From the NCBI GenBank assembly GCA_902594745.1, contig CACJNF010000002.1:1-64000 (forward strand): DNA of 64,000 nt. The letters are read 5' to 3'. Positions 1 through 9,600 of the stretch are shown one piece after another. The stretch is from an uncultured Bacteroidota bacterium. Its GTDB lineage: Bacteria > Bacteroidota > Bacteroidia > Flavobacteriales > Flavobacteriaceae. Under the pieces are notes generated by a model. That model searched no databases, was not told the DNA's origin, and worked only from the letters and a program-made list of their open reading frames with translations. A program made the position numbers and the translations under genes. The first letter of the stretch is position 1. Every line of letters starts with the position of its first letter.

Positions 1-27
1 CTTTATGTTAATGTATTGAATTTGGAC

Positions 28-58
28 TTTCAATTTTCATTAATATTTTAAATATTTG
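28..58 (+). promoter_or_regulatory. Possible Bacteroidota-type promoter for nrdBA
   Basis: TTTC at 28-31 and AATATTTG at 51-58 are separated by 19 bases, each one mismatch from the Bacteroidota consensus (TTTG, about 19-21 bases, TAnnTTTG). It would start transcription about 30 bases before nrdB. Both boxes are imperfect in very AT-rich DNA, so the call is weak. Confidence 0.3.
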
Positions 59-96
59 AGGTTATGAATTTATCATAAACCAAAAAAATTTTAATT

Positions 97-1074
97 ATGC
101 AGCAAGAACCACTTTTACAAGAAAATAAAGATAGATTTGTAATCTTTCCAATTGAGCATCATGACATATGGGAATGGTATAAAAAATGTGAAGCCAGTTT
201 TTGGACGGCTGAAGAGATTGATCTTCATCAAGATCTAAATGATTGGAGTTCAAAATTAAATGACGACGAGAGGTTTTTTATCAAACACATCCTCGCTTTT
301 TTTGCTGCCTCAGATGGAATTGTTAATGAGAACTTAGCAGAAAATTTTGTGAATGAAGTTCAGTATTCTGAGGCAAAATTTTTCTATGGCTTTCAGATTA
401 TGATGGAGAATATTCATTCGGAAACATATTCTTTACTTATTGATACATATGTAAAAGATGATAAGGAAAAAGATACTCTATTTAAAGCTATAGAAAATTT
501 CCCTGCAATTAAGAAGAAAGCTGACTGGGCTCTAAAATGGATTGAGTCAGATTCCTTTGCTGAAAGACTTATTGCTTTCGCTGGTGTTGAAGGAATATTT
601 TTCTCAGGCTCATTCTGTTCAATTTTTTGGTTGAAAAAGAGAGGGCTTATGCCAGGATTAACTTTTTCTAACGAGTTAATTTCAAGAGATGAAGGTGTGC
701 ATTGTGATTTTGCAGTTCATCTTCATAATAATCATATTATTAATAAAGTACCAAAGGAAAGAATTAAAGAAATTTTAATAGATGCTCTTAATATAGAAAG
801 AGAATTTATAACAGAATCACTTCCAGTAAGTTTAATCGGAATGAATGCAAAACTAATGACGCAATATTTAGAATTTGTTACCGATAGACTTCTAGATCAA
901 TTTGGATGTGAAAAAGAATTTAATGTTTCTAATCCATTCGACTTTATGGATATGATTAACCTTCAAGGTAAAACTAATTTCTTTGAGAAAAGAGTTTCAG
1001 AATATCAAAAAGCAGGTGTTCTAAATAATGATAAAAAAGAAGAGTCAAACTTTGATCTTGACGATGACTTCTAA
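97..1074 (+). CDS. nrdB: Ribonucleoside-diphosphate reductase, class Ia beta subunit
   Basis: Small (R2) subunit that houses the diiron-tyrosyl radical cofactor and passes the radical to NrdA for reduction of ribonucleotides to deoxyribonucleotides. At 325 residues it is normal length. The expected ligands are visible: D73, E104, H107 (in ENIHSE), E165 (VEG), E199 and H202 (RDEGVH), and the radical tyrosine fits Y111, four residues after H107 as in eukaryotic-type R2. The motifs resemble eukaryotic R2 more than the E. coli protein, which is common in Bacteroidota. It lies 46 bases upstream of nrdA and is surely cotranscribed with it. No Shine-Dalgarno sequence is visible. Confidence 0.97.
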   Translation: MQQEPLLQENKDRFVIFPIEHHDIWEWYKKCEASFWTAEEIDLHQDLNDWSSKLNDDERFFIKHILAFFAASDGIVNENLAENFVNEVQYSEAKFFYGFQIMMENIHSETYSLLIDTYVKDDKEKDTLFKAIENFPAIKKKADWALKWIESDSFAERLIAFAGVEGIFFSGSFCSIFWLKKRGLMPGLTFSNELISRDEGVHCDFAVHLHNNHIINKVPKERIKEILIDALNIEREFITESLPVSLIGMNAKLMTQYLEFVTDRLLDQFGCEKEFNVSNPFDFMDMINLQGKTNFFEKRVSEYQKAGVLNNDKKEESNFDLDDDF

Positions 1075-1120
1075 AATAATCGTTTAATTAATTTAATTTT
1101 AAAAATGGTATAATAAGGAT

Positions 1121-3607
1121 ATGTCTATGTATGTAATTAAAAGGGACGGAAGAAAAGAGCCCATAATGTTTGATAAAATAACCGCAAGGATAAAGAAGCT
1201 TTGTTATGGTTTTAATGAATTAGTTGATCCTGTTAGAGTTGCAATGAGAGTAATTGAAGGCCTTTATGATGGTGTTACAACTTCAGAATTAGATAACCTA
1301 GCAGCAGAAATTGCTGCTACTATGACAACTACTCATCCAGATTATGCATCTCTTGCAGCAAGAATTTCTGTCTCAAACTTACATAAAAATACCACGAAGT
1401 CCTTCTCTGATACTATGAAGGATCTTCACGCATACGTAAATCCAATAACTGGTAAAAAGGCCCCGCTATTATCAGATGAAGTCTATAAAGTGATTAAGAA
1501 AAATGCAGAGTTACTTGACTCAAAAATCATTTACAATAGAGATTTCGGATATGATTACTTTGGATTTAAAACTCTTGAAAGATCATACCTTTTAAAAATT
1601 AATGGAAATATAGTTGAGAGACCACAACATATGTTGATGAGAGTCTCGGTAGGTATTCATCTTGATGATATTGATGCTGTAATTGATACCTACGAGTTAA
1701 TGTCAAAAAAATATTTTACTCATGCAACTCCAACTTTATTTAATGCAGGTACGCCCAAACCACAAATGTCCTCATGTTTCTTACTAACCATGCAAGATGA
1801 TAGTATTGATGGAATCTATGATACACTAAAACAAACAGCTAAAATTTCACAATCTGCTGGAGGAATTGGTCTTTCAATTCATAATATAAGATCTACAGGA
1901 TCATACATATCTGGAACAAATGGTACATCAAATGGTATTGTTCCAATGCTTAGAGTTTTTAATGATACTGCAAGATATGTAGATCAAGGGGGTGGTAAAA
2001 GAAAAGGTTCTTTTGCAATTTATATTGAACCATGGCACTCTGATATTTATGATTTTCTAGATCTAAAGAAAAATCATGGTAAAGAGGAAATGAGAGCAAG
2101 GGATTTATTTTATGCTATGTGGATTCCTGATCTATTCATGAAAAGAGTTGAAAATAATGAAGAGTGGACTTTAATGTGTCCAAACGAGTGTCCTGGATTA
2201 TATGATTGTCACGGAGACGAGTTTGATAAGCTTTATTTAAAATATGAAAAGCAATCAAAGGGAAGAAAGTCAATCAAGGCAAGAGAGCTTTGGGAAAAGA
2301 TTCTTGAATCTCAAATTGAGACAGGTACTCCATATATGCTATATAAAGATTCTGCAAATAGAAAATCAAATCAAAAGAATCTTGGGACTATTAGATCATC
2401 GAATTTATGTACAGAAATACTTGAGTACACCTCAAAAGATGAAATAGCGGTTTGTAATCTTGCATCAATTGCTCTTCCAATGTTTGTTGAAGATGGAAAG
2501 TTTAATCACCAAAAATTATATGATGTAACAGTTAGAGTTACCAAAAATTTAAATAAAGTTATTGATAGAAATTACTATCCTGTTAAAGAAGCTGAAAACT
2601 CAAACTTTAGACACAGGCCAGTTGGTCTTGGTGTGCAAGGTTTAGCTGATGCATTTATTCTATTAAGGATGCCATTTACTTCTGATGAAGCAAAAGAGCT
2701 TAATCAAGAAATTTTTGAAACTATCTATTATGCTGCACTTAATGCATCAGTTGAGGAAGCTAAAAAAGATGGAGTTTATGAATCATATAAAGGCTCTCCA
2801 ATTTCAAAAGGTGAATTCCAACATAATATGTGGGGAGTTGAAGATGATGATTTAAGTGGGAGATGGGATTGGAAAAAATTAAGAAAAGATGTTTTAAAGC
2901 ATGGTGTGAGAAACTCTCTTTTAGTGGCACCAATGCCAACTGCAAGTACATCTCAAATTCTTGGAAATAATGAATGTTTTGAACCTTATACTTCAAACAT
3001 TTATACTAGAAGAGTTTTATCTGGTGAGTTTATTATTGTTAATAAACACTTACTAAATGACCTAGTTGAATTAGGACTTTGGAGTGAAGATATGAAACAA
3101 GATCTAATGGCTGCAAACGGATCAATTCAAGATATTGAAGGTATTCCAGATGATTTAAAGGAGCTATATAAAACTGTGTGGGAGATGAGTATGAAGGATA
3201 TAATCGATATGGCTAGACATAGAGGGTTTTTCATTGACCAATCACAATCACTTAATTTATTTATGGAAGGTGCTACTATGTCAAAACTTACATCTATGCA
3301 CTTCTATGCATGGAAATCTGGTCTTAAAACAGGTATGTACTATTTAAGGACTAAATCTGCTGTTGATGCAATCAAGTTTACACTTAAGAAAAAAGAATCT
3401 GTTCCTGAAAAAACAGAAGAGATTAAACTTGAAGCAGAGACTGAAGAGGTAGGTGAAGTTCAAATTACTAGAACAGAAAAAGCAGCAAAAACTAAATCCA
3501 AGGAAAAGCCAGTTGCTGTTGAACCGCTAACTCCTGAAGAGCTAAAACAAATTATCTCTCAATCTAAAGAGAATGAGGATGATGACTGTCTTATGTGTGG
3601 TTCGTAA
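1121..3607 (+). CDS. nrdA: Ribonucleoside-diphosphate reductase, class Ia alpha subunit
   Basis: Large (R1) catalytic subunit, 828 residues. The N-terminal roughly 90 residues form an ATP cone (allosteric activity site; [10 protein letters not shown] near the start). Catalytic cysteines can be placed by context: SSCFLL (redox pair, first), SNLCTEI (thiyl radical) and [11 protein letters not shown] (redox pair, second). The C-terminal tail ends CLMCGS, the mobile CxxC that re-reduces the active site with thioredoxin or glutaredoxin. A charged Lys/Glu-rich linker (about residues 760-815) joins barrel and tail and is longer than in E. coli. It follows nrdB in one operon. No intein or intron interrupts it. 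Confidence 0.97.
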   Translation: MSMYVIKRDGRKEPIMFDKITARIKKLCYGFNELVDPVRVAMRVIEGLYDGVTTSELDNLAAEIAATMTTTHPDYASLAARISVSNLHKNTTKSFSDTMKDLHAYVNPITGKKAPLLSDEVYKVIKKNAELLDSKIIYNRDFGYDYFGFKTLERSYLLKINGNIVERPQHMLMRVSVGIHLDDIDAVIDTYELMSKKYFTHATPTLFNAGTPKPQMSSCFLLTMQDDSIDGIYDTLKQTAKISQSAGGIGLSIHNIRSTGSYISGTNGTSNGIVPMLRVFNDTARYVDQGGGKRKGSFAIYIEPWHSDIYDFLDLKKNHGKEEMRARDLFYAMWIPDLFMKRVENNEEWTLMCPNECPGLYDCHGDEFDKLYLKYEKQSKGRKSIKARELWEKILESQIETGTPYMLYKDSANRKSNQKNLGTIRSSNLCTEILEYTSKDEIAVCNLASIALPMFVEDGKFNHQKLYDVTVRVTKNLNKVIDRNYYPVKEAENSNFRHRPVGLGVQGLADAFILLRMPFTSDEAKELNQEIFETIYYAALNASVEEAKKDGVYESYKGSPISKGEFQHNMWGVEDDDLSGRWDWKKLRKDVLKHGVRNSLLVAPMPTASTSQILGNNECFEPYTSNIYTRRVLSGEFIIVNKHLLNDLVELGLWSEDMKQDLMAANGSIQDIEGIPDDLKELYKTVWEMSMKDIIDMARHRGFFIDQSQSLNLFMEGATMSKLTSMHFYAWKSGLKTGMYYLRTKSAVDAIKFTLKKKESVPEKTEEIKLEAETEEVGEVQITRTEKAAKTKSKEKPVAVEPLTPEELKQIISQSKENEDDDCLMCGS

Positions 3608-3655
3608 GACCTTCTAGATATATAAAATTAGTATTTAATAGTTTTAAATTTTATA

Positions 3656-3698
3656 ACTCAAACTTTACATATTCTTAATATAAAAAGAAGTTTTGAGT
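3656..3698 (+). terminator. Weak inverted repeat after nrdA
   Basis: ACTCAAACTT (3656-3665) and AAGTTTTGAGT (3688-3698) are complementary with one bulged T, around a 22-base loop. There is no following T run. It could be a weak terminator or chance in AT-rich DNA. Confidence 0.2.
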
Positions 3699-3722
3699 AT
3701 GATATTTGTTTAAAATTTAAAA

Positions 3723-4148
3723 ATGAGAAATCTTATACTATTACTTATTGCATTATTTTTTGCCACTTCAACTTATTCTCAGAAAATTGGTTATGAATTT
3801 CGTACAAACGGAAAAGCATATATATCTACCTCTTATGCTGGTTTTGAAGTAAGACATAGGACTGATAAAGAGGAAAACAGATTTACATATAGATATAAAA
3901 TGTTGGACTCTGAAAAGTTTACATTTAGTCTACCTCTACATTATAAAGTAGAAAAAGAAAAAGCAACTCTTGAGCCAAGATTGAAGTATCATTTAAATAA
4001 GTTTAGTTTATGGGCTCAAAAAGAATTTAATCTTGAAGAAAACATGAATGCAGCTTTTGGTATAGATATACCTGTAAATGATTTCACTTACAGGATTGGA
4101 TGGGACTCTTCAGATACAGTGAGATTTAGATTAGTCAAAAAATTTTAA
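3723..4148 (+). CDS. Small exported protein, probable beta-rich outer-membrane/periplasmic
   Basis: Unrecognised family. Residues 1-19 are a clear signal peptide ending TYSQ, so the mature protein (about 120 residues) is periplasmic or outer-membrane. The rest alternates polar and hydrophobic residues with many Tyr, Phe, Arg and Lys (for example FTYRYKML, FSLPLHYKV, LEPRLKYHL) and ends in a Phe, which fits a run of beta strands of a small barrel or half-barrel such as the DUF2490-like proteins; that comparison is inference only. It sits 115 bases after nrdA and 5 bases before the phosphate transporter, so it is probably cotranscribed with the latter. Confidence 0.7.
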   Translation: MRNLILLLIALFFATSTYSQKIGYEFRTNGKAYISTSYAGFEVRHRTDKEENRFTYRYKMLDSEKFTFSLPLHYKVEKEKATLEPRLKYHLNKFSLWAQKEFNLEENMNAAFGIDIPVNDFTYRIGWDSSDTVRFRLVKKF

Positions 4149-4153
4149 TAAAA

Positions 4154-5758
4154 ATGGAAAGTATTTATTTATTCATATTAATCGGTTTAATTACACTTGC
4201 ATTTGCTGATCTAATTGTAGGTGTAAGTAACGATGCTGTAAATTTCCTAAACTCGGCAATTGGTTCAAAAGTTTTATCATTTAAAACACTTATGATTGTT
4301 GCAAGTATTGGAGTTTTTGTTGGATGTGTGTTCTCTAGTGGTATGATGGAAGTTGCTAGGAAAGGTATCTTTAATCCTGGTGAGTTTATGTTCAATGAGA
4401 TAATGATAATTTTTATGGCAGTAATGATTACGGATATATTCATTTTGGACTTATTTAACTCTTGGGGTCTTCCTACATCAACTACTGTGTCAATTGTTTT
4501 TGAATTGTTAGGAGCATCTGTGGCAATGGCATTAATTAAAATTGGGATTGATAGTGGATCTTTTTCAGACCTTGCAATCTATATTAACACCTCAAAAGCT
4601 ACTCAGATTATTATGGGAATTCTCCTCTCTGTATTTATAGCTTTTTCTGTAGGTGCAATTGTCCAATGGGTTTCAAGAGTTCTTTTATCATATAATTATA
4701 AAAATAAATCAACATGGGTAGGTTCAGTTTTTGGAGGTATAGCTCTTACGGCTATTTCGTATTTTATATTAATTAAAGGTATAAAAGGAACCTCATTTGC
4801 AGGTGAAAGCTTTGATTTAATTGGTGGAATGACAATTAATAATTTCTTAGAATCAAATGTTATATCAATAATAATATATAGTTCAATAATTTGGACATTA
4901 ATTTCATTTTTGTTAGTAAAACTATTTAAAACAGATATATATAAAGTTATAATTGCCGTTGGTACTTTTGCACTTGCTCTAGCTTTTGCAGGAAATGACT
5001 TGGTTAATTTTATTGGTGTGCCAATAGCTGCTTGGCAGTCTTACGAGGCATGGGTTGCTTCAGGGGTTGCGGCTAGTGAATTTAGTATGCAAGTTTTAGC
5101 TTCCAAAGTTCCAACGCCAGATTTCCTTCTTATAATTGCTGGATTGGTTATGGTTTTAACTTTATGGTTTTCAAAGAAAGCTAAGACAGTTGTTAAAACA
5201 GAACTTGACTTATCTAATCAAGGTGAGGTTAAGGAAAGATTTAATGCGAGTATTTTATCAAAACTTGTTGTTAGTATTGGTTCAAGTATTTCAAGCTTAG
5301 TTTCAAAAATTCTTCCCAAATCTACTAGGCAAGCAATTGATAAAAGATTTGAAGTTCCAGCGATTTTTACAAATAAAATTTCATCAGAGGATAAACCTTC
5401 ATTTGATGTAATAAGGGCATCAGTAAATCTAATGGTTGCAGGTATATTAATCTCTTTTGCAACCTCATATAAACTTCCACTTTCTACAACTTATGTTACT
5501 TTCATGGTAGCAATGGGGACGTCTCTATCTGATCGAGCATGGGGAAGTGATAGTGCTGTTTATAGAGTTTCAGGTGTGCTTAATGTAATAGGGGGCTGGT
5601 TTCTTACAGCTCTATCTGCATTCACTATTTGTGGGATAGTAGTTTTTATCATTTACAAGCTTCAATTAATAGGTATAGGAATTACGTTAATTATACTAGG
5701 ATATTTACTAGTTAAAAATTATAAAAGCTTTAAGAAAAAAGCTAAGGTAAAGCTATAG
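4154..5758 (+). CDS. pitA: Inorganic phosphate transporter, PiT family
   Basis: Low-affinity phosphate (metal-phosphate) symporter of the inner membrane, 534 residues with about ten to twelve membrane segments. Both halves carry the PiT repeat signature: GVSNDAVNFLNSAIGSK near residue 23 and AGNDLVNFIGVP near residue 278, and the C-terminal half has KLPLSTTYVT. A hydrophilic loop at about 345-405 separates the halves. No DUF47/PhoU-like partner gene is adjacent, although such pairs are common. The 330 bases just downstream carry an 11-bp repeat array like a Pho box, which hints at phosphate-linked control in this neighbourhood. Confidence 0.92.
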   Translation: MESIYLFILIGLITLAFADLIVGVSNDAVNFLNSAIGSKVLSFKTLMIVASIGVFVGCVFSSGMMEVARKGIFNPGEFMFNEIMIIFMAVMITDIFILDLFNSWGLPTSTTVSIVFELLGASVAMALIKIGIDSGSFSDLAIYINTSKATQIIMGILLSVFIAFSVGAIVQWVSRVLLSYNYKNKSTWVGSVFGGIALTAISYFILIKGIKGTSFAGESFDLIGGMTINNFLESNVISIIIYSSIIWTLISFLLVKLFKTDIYKVIIAVGTFALALAFAGNDLVNFIGVPIAAWQSYEAWVASGVAASEFSMQVLASKVPTPDFLLIIAGLVMVLTLWFSKKAKTVVKTELDLSNQGEVKERFNASILSKLVVSIGSSISSLVSKILPKSTRQAIDKRFEVPAIFTNKISSEDKPSFDVIRASVNLMVAGILISFATSYKLPLSTTYVTFMVAMGTSLSDRAWGSDSAVYRVSGVLNVIGGWFLTALSAFTICGIVVFIIYKLQLIGIGITLIILGYLLVKNYKSFKKKAKVKL

Positions 5759-5761
5759 ATA

Positions 5762-5789
5762 GTAGGGAGTATTTATAATATTACTCTAC
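5762..5789 (+). terminator. Possible terminator hairpin after pitA
   Basis: GTA-gg-GAGTA (5762-5771) can pair with TACTC-TAC (5782-5789) as an 8-bp stem with a two-base bulge and a 10-base loop. No T run follows on the plus strand. Weak. Confidence 0.25.
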
Positions 5790-5811
5790 CCCATATTTAA
5801 TATCTGATTGA

Positions 5812-5892
5812 TTAAATAGCTACTTGTGCTATGCATGCAAAAACAAATAACACACATGCAAGTACCAATCTTATCTTAATTATTAGGCTCAT
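5812..5892 (-). CDS. Possible 26-residue hydrophobic peptide
   Basis: An ATG at 5892 (minus strand) opens a 26-codon frame ending at a TAA at 5812. The product has a short basic start (IIKIR) followed by a hydrophobic helix with two cysteines (LVLACVLFVFACIAQ), so it would be a membrane microprotein. It begins 14 bases from the phased TTAACA array at 5906-5977, on the strand where the array reads TGTTA. An overlapping plus-strand frame of similar length (5831-5914) exists, so coding is unproven. No family recognised. Confidence 0.3.
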   Translation of the reverse strand: MSLIIKIRLVLACVLFVFACIAQVAI

Positions 5893-5905
5893 AATTTTTG
5901 CTTTT

Positions 5906-5977
5906 ATAACATAAAGTTAACTCTAAATTAACAAAAAACAAACTTTTACATAACATTAAGTTAACATTAAACCATAA
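5906..5977. promoter_or_regulatory. Phased 11-bp repeat array, Pho-box-like operator
   Basis: Hexamers starting at 5906 (ATAACA), 5917 (TTAACT), 5928 (TTAACA), 5939 (CAAACT, degenerate), 5950 (ATAACA) and 5961 (TTAACA) lie exactly 11 bases apart, with CCATAA at 5972 as a weak seventh. The A/T-rich 5-base spacers (taaag, ctaaa, ttaag, ttaaa) are also alike. Direct repeats with an 11-bp period are how OmpR/PhoB-family regulators bind; TTAACA is the PhoP unit in Bacillus, and the opposite strand reads TGTTA, close to the E. coli PhoB TGTCA. Together with pitA this suggests a phosphate regulator; that is inference. Confidence 0.55.
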
Positions 5978-6090
5978 AATATTGATTATCAGTTATATAT
6001 AAACTAATATTTTTACCTCCTTAAAAATGATAAATGTAATTCTAGGATTTAAATGGAAAAAATTTATAATTTCGCCTAAAATATACTTAA

Positions 6091-6390
6091 ATGTCTAAGT
6101 TTGGTGAATTATTGGATGAAAAAAAACCACTATTACTTGTGTTTTTTAGCGAGTATGATGAGCTTTCTTCCTCATTGCATCCAGTTCTTAAAGATGTAGC
6201 TGCTGCACTAGGTGACAAAGGCAAAGTAATAAAGATTAATACAGAAAAAAATATTAAGCTCTCAGAAGCCCTCAGAGTCAAAGTTATTCCTACTTTAATG
6301 ATCTATAAGTATGGTGAAATGGTTTGGAGACAAAGTGGAGATCAAGATGCAAATACACTTATAAGCTTAATGAAAGATCAGCTTAATTAG
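6091..6390 (+). CDS. Thioredoxin-fold protein lacking the CxxC
   Basis: A 99-residue protein with the size and pattern of a thioredoxin: beta strand LLLVFFSEYD (14-23), helix, KVIKINTEK (45-53), the cis-proline loop VIPTLMIY (P67) and a final amphipathic helix. The active-site WCxxC is replaced by SEYDELSS (20-27), and there is no cysteine in the whole protein. It therefore cannot be an oxidoreductase; known cysteine-less thioredoxin folds act as scaffolds or chaperones, but no role can be read here. No signal peptide, so cytoplasmic. It stands alone on the plus strand, 114 bases beyond the 11-bp array, and converges with the gene ending at 6392. Confidence 0.75.
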   Translation: MSKFGELLDEKKPLLLVFFSEYDELSSSLHPVLKDVAAALGDKGKVIKINTEKNIKLSEALRVKVIPTLMIYKYGEMVWRQSGDQDANTLISLMKDQLN

Positions 6391-6391
6391 C

Positions 6392-6613
6392 CTATTTAAT
6401 TTCCTTTAATAGTTTGTGTTCTATAATTTCAGGAATTTCAACATTAACATCTATCAATTCTGGAGCATTTTTTCTTATCCAGTAATAGATTACTCCATTT
6501 AAAAATTGTTTTTCTGTAGGAAAAACACCAAAGCCCTTTTTTGAGGCATTAGAACGGATTGCTTTATTTATTAGATCATGCATCTTATCAGATAATTCGT
6601 AATTTATATTCAT
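6392..6613 (-). CDS. Conserved-looking hypothetical protein, 73 residues
   Basis: Not recognised. It is small, soluble and probably helical: an N-terminal amphipathic helix (YELSDKMHDLINKAI), a Gly/Phe turn (KKGFGVFPTEKQF), a second helix (FLNGVIYYWIRKN) and an acidic tail ending in a basic helix. The layout resembles a small helical adaptor or DNA-binding-like protein, but no motif supports a specific function. It is the last gene of the minus-strand run after the BNR and DUF2723 genes (17 bases after the DUF2723 stop) and converges with the thioredoxin-like gene, ending 1 base from its stop codon. Confidence 0.6.
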   Translation of the reverse strand: MNINYELSDKMHDLINKAIRSNASKKGFGVFPTEKQFLNGVIYYWIRKNAPELIDVNVEIPEIIEHKLLKEIK

Positions 6614-6630
6614 GGTTGTATAACATTTTC

Positions 6631-9600
6631 TTATTCTACAATATTGTTCAAAAGCTCATCAAGATTCTTTTTATAATTATCATATAACTCGCTATTAAAG
6701 AGTTCTATGCTATTTATAATCTTACTATAATTATTAATATCAGAAGTAATTCCCTCGATGTAAAAAATTTGTTCATCCTCATCTAGGTTTGAAAAAACTG
6801 AAACTCTTCTAATTAAAAGATCTTCTATTTTATCAATAATCTGTTTTGAATATTCAAGCTCATTAGACTTTACAAGAGAAACAATAAAATCGGATACTGA
6901 CACATAATAATCAAACTCACCATATATAAAGTTAAATTTCTCAGAACTAGAAATAAACCTTTTTATTTCTTCAACAGTTATTTCACTTGTATCAAAAACT
7001 AACATAGTTTCTATAAGATTTCTATATCTCTCAATGTCAGATATTATCTCCTCACCAACATTGTATTGGTTAAAAATTTCAAGAGACGAATAATAATTTA
7101 ATCTGTCAGAATATTTTAAAGAGATCTTTTTTACTACATCCTGTGCTTTTAAATCTCTATCAATTTTGTAATATCCCTCTATGAAAGGAGTCCACAAACT
7201 ATAGTATCCATAAAAATCAATTGGCATTTTTTCAAATGCTAGATCTATTATCTCTTCTGCTCTATCATATTGCCCTTCTAGAATTAGAGCCTCTGATAAT
7301 CTTGATAAATTACTTCTAAATGAAATACTATTTTTTCTAGTCTCTGGGTCGTGATATATCTCAGTGCTTTCAGAGTTACCCCATGACCACTTTTTTACAA
7401 TATCATACATTAGATCAGAATCAACTCTCCCCATTTCATATGGGTTGCTTCTATCAATAGGTGTTCTAATTGGAACTAATTTATATACTAGGCCATCTAG
7501 TTGAAGATAATCTTTCATCCATATATATTCAGAATCCTCATAACTACCTCCGGTAAAATATATTGGCCTTTTCCAATCATTATTCGCAAGAATATCTAGC
7601 ATTAAAATTTGATTTTTTGTTATAATAGACTCAGGAAGGTCAATATCAATATAATCAACTATAAGATCTTCATCTTCTTTATTCACAATTCCACTTTCTA
7701 TTACATTCTCTTTATTAACAGGAAGTCTAATTTTATTTGTCGGATAAAATACAGTTTCAAGTGCATTCTCAGGATAATCGCTTGTATCACCTCCTGCTTG
7801 AGTTATTAAGTTCCTATATTTAGTTCTTGGATTATCGCTTGCAACCCAGTCAACAAAGTCTCCAATATCCCATCTTATAGAGTCAAGCAGATTCTCATAT
7901 CTTATATAATCTCTTATACCAAATGCATAATTTTCATGTTCCATTTGTGAAGGTATAGGACTACTTTCATATGCTCTTCTTTTCATCTGATCAATATACC
8001 AGTCAGTTGCTAAAAGAGATGTATTAATTGTCCTAATATCAGTTCTAAATTCTTCAATTTCTTGTGCATACCATAGAGCAAAAGTGTCATTATCACCAAT
8101 TGTAAAAATCATTGCATCCTTGTCCTCATCAATTGATTGCAAGTAAGCTCTTGCTAGAGATTGTGCAGTATATCTGTCTGATCTATCATGATCATCCCAA
8201 TTATTACTTGCCATTAATAAAGGAACCGACAATAAACACAACGAGTAAATACCTCCTTGTAAAAGTTTACTATTATATTTTTTCAAATAATATGAAATTG
8301 CTGCATACCCCATACCTATCCAAATGGAGAAAACATAGAAAGATCCAACTAGAGCGTAATCTCTTTCTCTTGGCTCAAAAGGTCTTTCATTTAAATAAAA
8401 CTTTAATGCAAGACCAGTAAACAAGAATAGTAGTAATAATGTCCAGAAGGATTTTATATCATACTTATAGCAGAACATAAGTCCAATAATTCCAAGTATT
8501 AGTGGTAGGAAAAAATAAGTATTTCTTGCTTTATTATTTTTTTGATCCTGATCTATTGAATCTTGATTCCCAATTCTTAACTCATCAATAAACTTAATAC
8601 CACTTATCCAATTTCCATTCATTATTGAATAATCACCTTGAATATCATTTTGTCTACCCGCAAAATTCCACATGAAATATCTCCAATACATGTAATTAAT
8701 CTGATAGGAAAAAAGAAAACTTAGGTTATCAAAAAGGGTAGGTTTACTAATATCAAGATAAGGGCCTAAAGATCTAAAGAACTCATTGTAATCATCACCA
8801 TCAACTTCACCTTGTAACTCTCTATTTAGAAACTCATTTACACTTTCGACAATTACCTGTTCATTTTTATATCTATCTAGAATCTCAAACTTTAACGGAT
8901 TAGTAAAGTTCATATAGTTTGCTGCATGATTTGAGCTCCACAATCTTGGAATCAAACCTCTATGTTTTGAATTTGAATTTATCTCAGAATCCTCCCAATA
9001 ATTTACAACCTTATACCTTCCTGTAGTATAATCTCTTTCGTATTTTGGTTTTCCATCAACATACGGTTCTTTGTCGTCTTGGGGCGCATATATGTCAGAG
9101 AACATTGGTCCATAAAAAAGATAAGTTTTTGGATACTGCTCTAGCCTGTAATATGCTAAAAGTGTTCTTGCATCAGATGGTGAATTCTCGTTGATTACAG
9201 TTTTGGCATTAGATCTTATCGGTATCATTAACCATGATGAAAACCCGATAAATACAAATAGAACACTTAAAAAAAGAGTATTGAATTGAACCATTCCTTT
9301 CGATCTAGTATATGATAACCCTCTGTAAAATATTACAACCATTAATAGACCGGCAATTATTGTTCCGGAGTTAAATGGTAACCCAAATGAGTTTACAAAG
9401 AAAACTTCTAGTTGACCAAAAATCGATAAAGTTGAGGGTAATAGCAGTTTAAAAATAAACAGTAATACAGATACAGATATTATGTTAGCTAATAAGAAAC
9501 CCTTTAAAGAAACATCTTTATATTTTCTAAAATAGTATATCATTCCAATAGCTGGTATTGTTAGTATAGCCATAAAGTGAACGCCGAATGATAAACCAAT

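Noticed and set aside
3723-4148. Lipoprotein call for the small protein before pitA
   Set aside because: No cysteine follows the signal peptide (it ends TYSQ).
5831-5914. Plus-strand 27-codon frame with a hydrophobic end in the pitA-trx gap
   Set aside because: It overlaps the minus-strand candidate and runs into the repeat array; start and sequence are less protein-like. Kept only as a competitor to the minus-strand peptide.
6011-6020. Perfect Shine-Dalgarno-like TAAGGAGGT on the minus strand
   Set aside because: No start codon lies at a useful distance; Flavobacteriia rarely use Shine-Dalgarno sequences.
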